Assembly (NCBI GenBank): GCA_938045355.1
Contig: CALIMU010000095.1
Coordinates: 1 to 11,429, forward strand
Length of the DNA stretch: 11,429 bases
Direction: 5' to 3'
Source of the DNA: an uncultured Clostridium sp.
Lineage (GTDB): Bacteria; Bacillota_A; Clostridia; TANB77; CAG-508
Shown here: positions 7,278 through 11,429 of the stretch, piece after piece
How positions within the stretch are numbered: the stretch's first letter is position 1
Layout: the number at the start of each line of letters is the position of its first letter
Program-made: the position numbers and the translations under genes
The notes under the pieces: generated by a model
What the model was told of the DNA's origin: nothing
Seen by the model: only the letters and a program-made list of their open reading frames with translations
The model's database searches: none

Positions 7278-8315
7278 ATGATAAAACCAAAGAAATTTAA
7301 AAGAGGTGATAAAGTTGCAATTGTAAGTCTATCTAGTGGACTTGCAGGAGAAGAAATGTTTAGACATAGATATGAACTAGGAAAAAAGAGGTTAGAACAG
7401 TTAGGATTTAATGTAGTTACAATGAAAAATGCATTAAAGGGAATAGAATATTTGTATAATCATCCAGAAAAAAGAGCAGAAGATTTTATGGATGCTATAT
7501 TAGATAAAGATATTAAAGGGATAATATGTAATATTGGTGGAGATGATACAATAAGATTATTACCATATATTGATTTTGAAGCTATAGCAAATAATCCTAA
7601 AGTATTTATGGGATATTCAGATACAACAATAAACCACTATATAATGCAAAAAGCAGGAGTTGTATCATATTATGGACCTGCTGTAATGACAGATTTTGCA
7701 GAAAATAATAATATGCATACATATACATTAAAATATATTAATAAAGTATTATTAGAAAATAGGGAAGATATAGTTATTAAATCAAGTGATAAGTGGACTA
7801 GTGAATATCTTGATTGGGCTATTGAAGAAAATGATAATATAGTAAGAAAAATGAATGAAGAAAAATATGGATATGAGATACTTCAAGGGAAACGGAATAT
7901 TTACTGGAGAGCTTTTAGGTGGATGTGTTGATGTATTTCCTATGATGATAGGAACAAAGATTTGGCCTAAAAAAGAAGAATGGAAGAATAAGATATTATT
8001 TTTAGAAACAAGTGAAGATGAGATAAAACCATTATACCTACAATATATCTTAAGAAACTTAGTAGCACAGGGAATATTTGAAGAAATATCTCGGAATAAT
8101 AGTACGGAAAGCCTAAAAATGAGACATATTATGAAGAGTATAAGGAGGTGTATAAGAAGATTGCATTTGAGGCAGGGAAGAAAGACTTACCAATACTATA
8201 TAATGTAAACTTTGGACATACATCACCAATGGCAATATTACCTTTAGGATTAAAAGTAGAAGTTGATTTAGACAAAAAAGTGATAAGATTTTTAGAAAAG
8301 CCAATGGAAGATTAA
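7278..8315 (+). CDS. S66-family LD-carboxypeptidase (MccF-like), 3 CGGN +1 shifts
   Basis: S66 serine peptidases either cleave L,D-peptide bonds in muropeptides during cell-wall recycling (LdcA) or hydrolyse toxic aminoacyl-nucleotide conjugates (MccF). After skipping a C at 7893, 8092 and 8105 the product is 344 residues, the MccF-like length. The triad is complete: Ser114 in Gly-Tyr-Ser-Asp, Glu243 in Leu-Phe-Leu-Glu-Thr, His313 in Phe-Gly-His-Thr-Ser-Pro. The Gly-Gly-Asp-Asp segment before the Ser is also typical. Glu243 lies beyond the first shift and His313 beyond all three, so unshifted reading (217 residues) is catalytically dead. ATG 7278 follows a weak AGTAGG site. The PHP gene starts 28 bases downstream and is probably cotranscribed. 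Which substrate it uses cannot be told from sequence alone. Confidence 0.92.
7893..7896 (+). other. Recoding site 14: CGGA read as Gly (carboxypeptidase)
   Basis: The preceding codon is AAA. It restores Gly-Lys-Gly-Ile-Phe-Thr-Gly-Glu-Leu-Leu-Gly-Gly, the conserved S66 motif after the linker. Unshifted reading meets TGA at 7929. Confidence 0.94.
8092..8095 (+). other. Recoding site 15: CGGA read as Gly (carboxypeptidase)
   Basis: The preceding codon is TCT. It restores Ile-Ser-Gly-Ile-Ile-Val-Gly, the conserved strand of S66 enzymes. Unshifted reading runs to a stop at 8206. Confidence 0.93.
8105..8108 (+). other. Recoding site 16: CGGA read as Gly (carboxypeptidase)
   Basis: The preceding codon is GTA. 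It comes 13 bases after the previous site, the same spacing as polC sites 6 and 7. The frame after it contains the catalytic His. Without this shift the frame meets TAA at 8114. Confidence 0.93.
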
Positions 8316-8343
8316 TTAGAATTAGAAAAGGATAGTGAAAATT

Positions 8344-9208
8344 ATGATAGACTTACACACACATACAAATTACTCAGACGGAACATGGGATACAAAAAGA
8401 TTATTAGAAGAAGCAGAAAAAACTAAGTTAGAAGTTTTAGCTATAACAGACCATGATACATTAGATACACATTTTGAGCTTGAAAAAGATGAAAATTCAA
8501 GAAATACATTTACAGGAAAGATTAAAACAGGTATAGAATTTAATACTGTATATGATGGTGTTCATTTTCATATGCTTGCATATGATTTTGATATCCATAA
8601 GTTACAACCATTTGTTCATAAATACTATAATTTAAGAAAGCTTGATCTAAAATTAGAGTTTGAAGAAATGATGAAAAGCATTAAGAAAAGTAATCTTAAA
8701 ATAGATGAGATAATATATGATGAGAAAAAAGGATGGCCTATAGATATTATATATCCTGAAGTTACTAAATATGAAGAAAATAAGAAATATTTTAAAGATG
8801 CAGAATGGAATGATATTGATGTGTTTTTTAATTCATGTGTAACAAATAAGAATTTTCCAGTTGCTGTAAATTTTGAAATACACTATCCAAATGCTAAACT
8901 TGTAGCAGAAGAGGTTAGAAAAGCAGGTGGTAAAACATTTGTAGCACATGTATATAGGTATAATTTAGAAGATGAAATAGCATTTTTAGATGTGCTTAAA
9001 AATGATAAAATAATTGATGGTGTAGAAGTATATCATTCAAGTTTTACAGAAAAACAAAATGAAAAATTATTAGAATATTGTAATAAAAATAATTTACTAA
9101 TATCTGGAGGAACAGATTGCCATCGGAGAAAAGAAAAAAGATAGGAAAATAGGAATAGGGTATGGCAATATGTGTATAGATAAAAATATACTAAAAGATT
9201 GGAATTAA
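8344..9208 (+). CDS. PHP-domain phosphoesterase (TrpH/RNase AM-like), 1 CGGA +1 shift
   Basis: This is a trinuclear-metal phosphoesterase of the PHP superfamily. Relatives include TrpH/YciV (RNase AM), a 5'-3' exonuclease acting on RNA ends, and 3',5'-nucleoside bisphosphate phosphatases. With one base skipped at 9124 the product is 287 residues. Metal motifs are in order: His5-Thr-His7 with Ser11-Asp12-Gly13, Thr-Asp36-His37-Asp-Thr, Glu65, His202, and Gly-Gly-Thr-Asp258-Cys-His260-Gly261. The last Gly is the recoded one. Unshifted reading stops at 9142, replacing the tail of ~26 residues that contains Gly-Ile-Gly-Tyr-Gly. I chose ATG 8344, which puts the first motif at the usual N-terminal position; GTG 8335 is possible but sits only 2 bases from the AAAAGGA site. 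The exact substrate is uncertain. Confidence 0.88.
9124..9127 (+). other. Recoding site 17: CGGA read as Gly (PHP gene)
   Basis: The preceding codon is CAT, the metal-binding His260. It restores the conserved Thr-Asp-Cys-His-Gly. Unshifted reading meets TAG at 9142. Confidence 0.9.
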
Positions 9209-9227
9209 TTCTAAAATATGCTAATAT
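9199..9227 (+). promoter_or_regulatory. rnpB promoter
   Basis: TTGGAA (9199-9204), a 17-base spacer and TAATAT (9222-9227) with an extended -10 TG at 9219-9220 place the start at about 9233, exactly where the RNase P P1 helix begins. The -35 box overlaps the last codons of the PHP gene. Confidence 0.75.
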
Positions 9228-9232
9228 AGTTA

Positions 9233-9579
9233 TAGGTAAACTACATGGTATAGCGTATATTTAGTGAAAACTAATATATGAGGAAAGTCCGGGCTCCATA
9301 AGAGCAATGATACTGGATAACGTCCAGCGAGAGTAATCTTAGGGAAAGTGCAACAGAAAAAAACAGCTATTATATAGCAATGGTGAAAAAGTGAGGTAAG
9401 AGCTCACTAAGAGATATAGTGATATATCTTTTGTGTAAACCCTATCTGGAGCAACGCCTTGTAATTCGAGGGATTTATGCTCTTTAAATGTCCCTTGTAC
9501 TGTGCGGCTAGAGGCTAGTAGTAATACTAGTTCGAGATAAATGACCATGCATGACAGAACCCGGCTTATTGTTTACCTA
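9233..9579 (+). ncRNA. rnpB: RNase P RNA, bacterial type A
   Basis: This is the catalytic RNA that matures tRNA 5' ends. The conserved core is clear: GAGGAAAGTCCGGGCTCC at 9280-9297 (P4 5' strand and CR-I), AGTGCAACAGAAA near 9346-9358, GGTAAGAGCTCAC near 9395-9407, AAACCCTATCTGGAGCAA near 9438-9455, and ACAGAACCCGGCTTA at 9554-9568 (P4 3' strand). The ends pair as P1: TAGGTAAAC (9233-9241) with GTTTACCTA (9571-9579). The CTGGAGCAA-type core and the last part resemble E. coli, so this is type A rather than the Bacillus type B, which argues against Bacilli as host. The RNA looks intact at ~347 bases. Confidence 0.96.
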
Positions 9580-9600
9580 AGATATAAATTAATAGGGTAG

Positions 9601-9630
9601 ATAGAGATGTATTATTACATCTCTATTTGC
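9601..9630 (+). terminator. Probable rnpB terminator hairpin
   Basis: An 11-base perfect stem (9601-9611 with 9616-9626) encloses a TTAT loop. The following T run is short, so termination may be modest, but the place just after rnpB and before the next promoter fits. Confidence 0.65.
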
Positions 9631-9645
9631 TATATATACAATATG

Positions 9646-9679
9646 TTGCAAAAACTATTTTAAGATTATATATTATAAT
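9646..9679 (+). promoter_or_regulatory. Promoter candidate for the Nudix gene
   Basis: TTGCAA (9646-9651) is followed after 17 bases by TATATT (9669-9674). An overlapping perfect TATAAT (9674-9679) has a 22-base spacer and would act only without this -35. A perfect AAGGAGG ribosome binding site follows at 9697-9703. Confidence 0.5.
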
Positions 9680-9709
9680 TGAAAATATATAATTTTAAGG
9701 AGGTTTAAA

Positions 9710-10211
9710 ATGAGTGATATAACAGTTAAATTTGAAGAAGGGAAATTCAATTTTAGGGTTGCAGTAATTGTTGAATACAATGAAAAAATATTAGTTCAAG
9801 AAGAAAGAGAGGACGAAAATTTTAGACTTCCAGGTCGGAAGAGTGCATTTAATGGAAAATACAAAAGATGCAATAATGAGAGAGATAGAAGAAGAATTAG
9901 GAATTAAGGTAGATAAAGATGATTTAAAGCTTGTTCAAATAGCAGAAAACTTTTTTGATTATTTGGATAATGGAAAGGTAAAAAATGTACATGAACTTTC
10001 ATATATATATAATATTGTATTAGATGATAGTTATGATATTACTAAAGAAGAATCATTTACAGAACTTGAAAAAACACATGTAACTTTTGTATGGAAGACA
10101 AAAGAAGAAGTATTAAAAGAAGACTTTAAGCTTGTACCTAATATAGTTAAAAATGTAATAGGTAAGAGAGAATTACATTATGATATTATAGACGATAGAA
10201 AATATATTTGA
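9710..10211 (+). CDS. Nudix hydrolase, 1 CGGA +1 shift
   Basis: Nudix enzymes hydrolyse nucleoside diphosphates linked to another group, using Mg2+ bound by the Nudix box. With one base skipped at 9836 the product is 166 residues and the box is perfect: Gly43, five residues, Glu49, seven residues, then Arg-Glu-Ile-Glu-Glu-Glu-Leu-Gly-Ile at 57-65. Gly43, the first residue of the box, is itself the recoded glycine. Unshifted reading stops at 9905 with the box destroyed. The N-terminal strand Asn-Phe-Arg-Val-Ala-Val-Ile-Val and the Phe-Arg-Leu-Pro-Gly-Gly lead-in are typical. ATG 9710 sits 6 bases after AAGGAGG. The stop is TGA, so TGA is a normal stop here. The next gene starts 32 bases downstream. 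The substrate is not predictable. Confidence 0.93.
9836..9839 (+). other. Recoding site 18: CGGA read as Gly (Nudix gene)
   Basis: The preceding codon is GGT. It restores Leu-Pro-Gly-Gly-Arg, the start of the Nudix box, and shows that a Gly codon in the P site is tolerated. Unshifted reading meets TAA at 9905. Confidence 0.95.
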
Positions 10212-10243
10212 AAAAAATAATAATTATTAAAAAGGAGCATATT

Positions 10244-11371
10244 ATGAAAAATGAAGAAAAAGATAAAAGATATGTATATATAAGAGTGAGAGACATTTGT
10301 ATAATTGGAGTAATAATTATTGTATTATCATTATTATGGAATTTTAGAGATAAAGTAGAAACATTGTTATTAAATAATCATAATGAGGATAAATATATTT
10401 CTATAAGCAGTTTGCCTTTTAATTCAAATGGAAAGATAAACTATTTAGATAAAGATGGTAAAGTTACAAAGGTTGTAAGTAAAGACCTGTACAGAGGTTA
10501 TAGTTATATTGAACATAATAGAGATATGTATATAAACAATAGGGATAATAATATTTTAAAGATTGGAAAAGATGGTAGTATTAAAGATTTTGAAATAATA
10601 AAAAAGGAGGGACTTTCAAAAGATAATAGAGGAATATATGTAGATAGAATCTGTATAGATAATGATAAAATATATATGACACATAGTTTAGCAGATAAAA
10701 CAGTTATATATGTAAAAGATATGACAGGAAAAGAAGAAGGAAAAAAACTTACAGAAATACCATATGATATTACAAATATGTGTATAATAAAAGATGAAAT
10801 AATATTAACAGCAGATAAATTTAAAAAATCAGATATGATAATTCTAGATAAAAATACAGGTGAAATTAAAAAAGTAAATAAGTATGATGAAAATATTGAA
10901 ACATATAATATGAGTAAAGATAATGAAAATAATATATATGTTGTAACATTAAAAAGAAGATTAAGTGATGAAGAAATGAAAAATTCTAAAGAAAAAAATG
11001 AAGAACTTTATGATAGTTATATAAGTAAGTTAAATATATATAATAATACTATTGAAGATATATTAGTAGATGGTAAAAAAGTTATGGGAAGCCTTATACG
11101 AGTAGAAGATAAAAATATGTATATATATGATGATAAAGAAGATAAGTTTAAAGTAATAAACTTAAAAGAAAACAAAGAAGTATTTAGTGAAAAAATAACT
11201 GGAAATATTAGAAGTACATATTTTAAAGATGATAAGTTATATATGAATATATGGGAAAATCATAAAACATATATGTATATATATGATGTTAAAACTAACA
11301 AGATAATAGAAAAGAAAGAGTTTAAAGTAGATGAAAATAGGGATAATATGATATTTCCTATAACTAAGTAA
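10244..11371 (+). CDS. Membrane-anchored propeller-like protein of unknown function
   Basis: This 375-residue protein has a short charged N-terminus, one hydrophobic span at about 18-34 (Ile/Val/Leu-rich) and a long extracytoplasmic part. The latter contains recurring strand motifs such as Asp-Lys-Ile-Tyr-Met, Asn-Ile-Tyr-Val, Asn-Met-Tyr-Ile-Tyr and Lys-Leu-Tyr-Met at roughly 30-70 residue spacing, which suggests a beta-propeller fold. No catalytic motif is recognisable. ATG 10244 follows AAAGGAG (10231-10237, spacing 6) and is preferred to TTG 10208, which overlaps the Nudix stop. It contains no in-frame CGG despite about 14 glycines, and uses CGA once for Arg (near 11098). It is probably cotranscribed with the Nudix gene. 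Confidence 0.82.
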   Translation: MKNEEKDKRYVYIRVRDICIIGVIIIVLSLLWNFRDKVETLLLNNHNEDKYISISSLPFNSNGKINYLDKDGKVTKVVSKDLYRGYSYIEHNRDMYINNRDNNILKIGKDGSIKDFEIIKKEGLSKDNRGIYVDRICIDNDKIYMTHSLADKTVIYVKDMTGKEEGKKLTEIPYDITNMCIIKDEIILTADKFKKSDMIILDKNTGEIKKVNKYDENIETYNMSKDNENNIYVVTLKRRLSDEEMKNSKEKNEELYDSYISKLNIYNNTIEDILVDGKKVMGSLIRVEDKNMYIYDDKEDKFKVINLKENKEVFSEKITGNIRSTYFKDDKLYMNIWENHKTYMYIYDVKTNKIIEKKEFKVDENRDNMIFPITK

Positions 11372-11429
11372 GTAAATTATATAATATGAATAAATCTTAA
11401 ATTTAAAAGTGAAGTACAAGCTATAAGTT
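11372..11429. other. Downstream intergenic sequence
   Basis: The final 58 bases are A/T-rich without a recognisable gene, hairpin or promoter. The window ends before the next feature. Confidence 0.5.

Noticed and set aside
9339..9548. A minus-strand open frame inside the RNase P RNA gene
   Set aside because: The region is fully explained by rnpB, with its conserved core elements and pairing ends.
3228..9839. Homopolymer or nanopore-type sequencing error as the cause of the frameshifts
   Set aside because: The added C is not in a homopolymer and always falls in one codon phase before Gly, while the same strings in other phases and in rnpB are unaffected. Raw reads would still be needed for proof.
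3228..9839. Simple triplet reassignment of CGG (as to Trp or Gln, reported in some Firmicutes)
   Set aside because: Reading CGG as any one amino acid keeps the wrong frame and runs into stops within a few codons at nearly every site. A one-base shift is required.
3228..9839. Classic programmed frameshifting with an internal Shine-Dalgarno or pseudoknot
   Set aside because: Flanking sequences and preceding codons are diverse, and two site pairs are only 13 bases apart, leaving no room for separate stimulators.
3228..10211. UGA read as glycine, as in Absconditabacteria and Gracilibacteria
   Set aside because: UGA terminates the Nudix gene normally, and I saw no in-frame UGA within the corrected frames. 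The glycine recoding here is at CGGN.
1..11429. CRISPR arrays, tRNA genes or complete insertion sequences
   Set aside because: I found no spaced direct repeats, cloverleaf-like sequence or transposase coding region.

Overview
The window is very AT-rich bacterial DNA. It holds two parts that differ in character. Positions 1-2540 carry two tandem paralogues of an OatA-like cell-wall O-acyltransferase: the 3' end of one, then a complete one. Their codon use mixes ATT, ATC and ATA for Ile. From about 2541 onward Ile is overwhelmingly ATA and Arg is mostly AGA. This part holds polC, a small unknown gene, an S66 LD-carboxypeptidase (MccF type), a PHP-domain phosphoesterase, the RNase P RNA gene (type A), a Nudix hydrolase and a membrane-anchored propeller-like protein. 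PolC together with a type A RNase P RNA fits Clostridia or Fusobacteriota; the acyltransferase part looks Leptotrichia-like. I cannot fix the taxon by eye. The polC reading frame begins without a ribosome binding site, directly after the acyltransferase stop, and lacks the usual first ~150 residues. There may therefore be a recombination or assembly junction near 2541-2590.

The striking feature is in the second part. Four otherwise intact, conserved genes are interrupted by 18 single-base frameshifts: 13 in polC, 3 in the carboxypeptidase, 1 in the PHP gene and 1 in the Nudix gene. Every one has the same form: an extra C directly before a glycine codon, giving an in-frame CGG followed by A (16 sites) or T (2 sites). 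Skipping one base at each in-frame CGG restores full-length proteins with complete motifs. Failing to do so always runs into a stop. I found no in-frame CGG in these genes that works as arginine, and none in the genes that need no shift. Out-of-frame CGG strings are harmless. The extra C always falls on a codon boundary before Gly, never before the many GG pairs in other phases, so random sequencing error or pseudogene decay is a poor explanation. The simplest reading is that CGG is not decoded as Arg here and that CGGN is read as one glycine, either as a four-base codon or by obligatory +1 frameshifting. A known parallel is Perkinsus mitochondrial cox1, where AGG and CCC codons are shifted.

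Layout: acyltransferase fragment (2-403); palindromic terminator-like element (412-502); acyltransferase (657-2540); putative junction; recoded polC (2586-6675); consensus promoter and a compositionally different small gene (6792-7163) with terminator; recoded carboxypeptidase (7278-8315) and PHP protein (8344-9208), probably cotranscribed; rnpB with its own promoter (9233-9579); recoded Nudix gene (9710-10211) and membrane-anchored protein (10244-11371), probably one operon.
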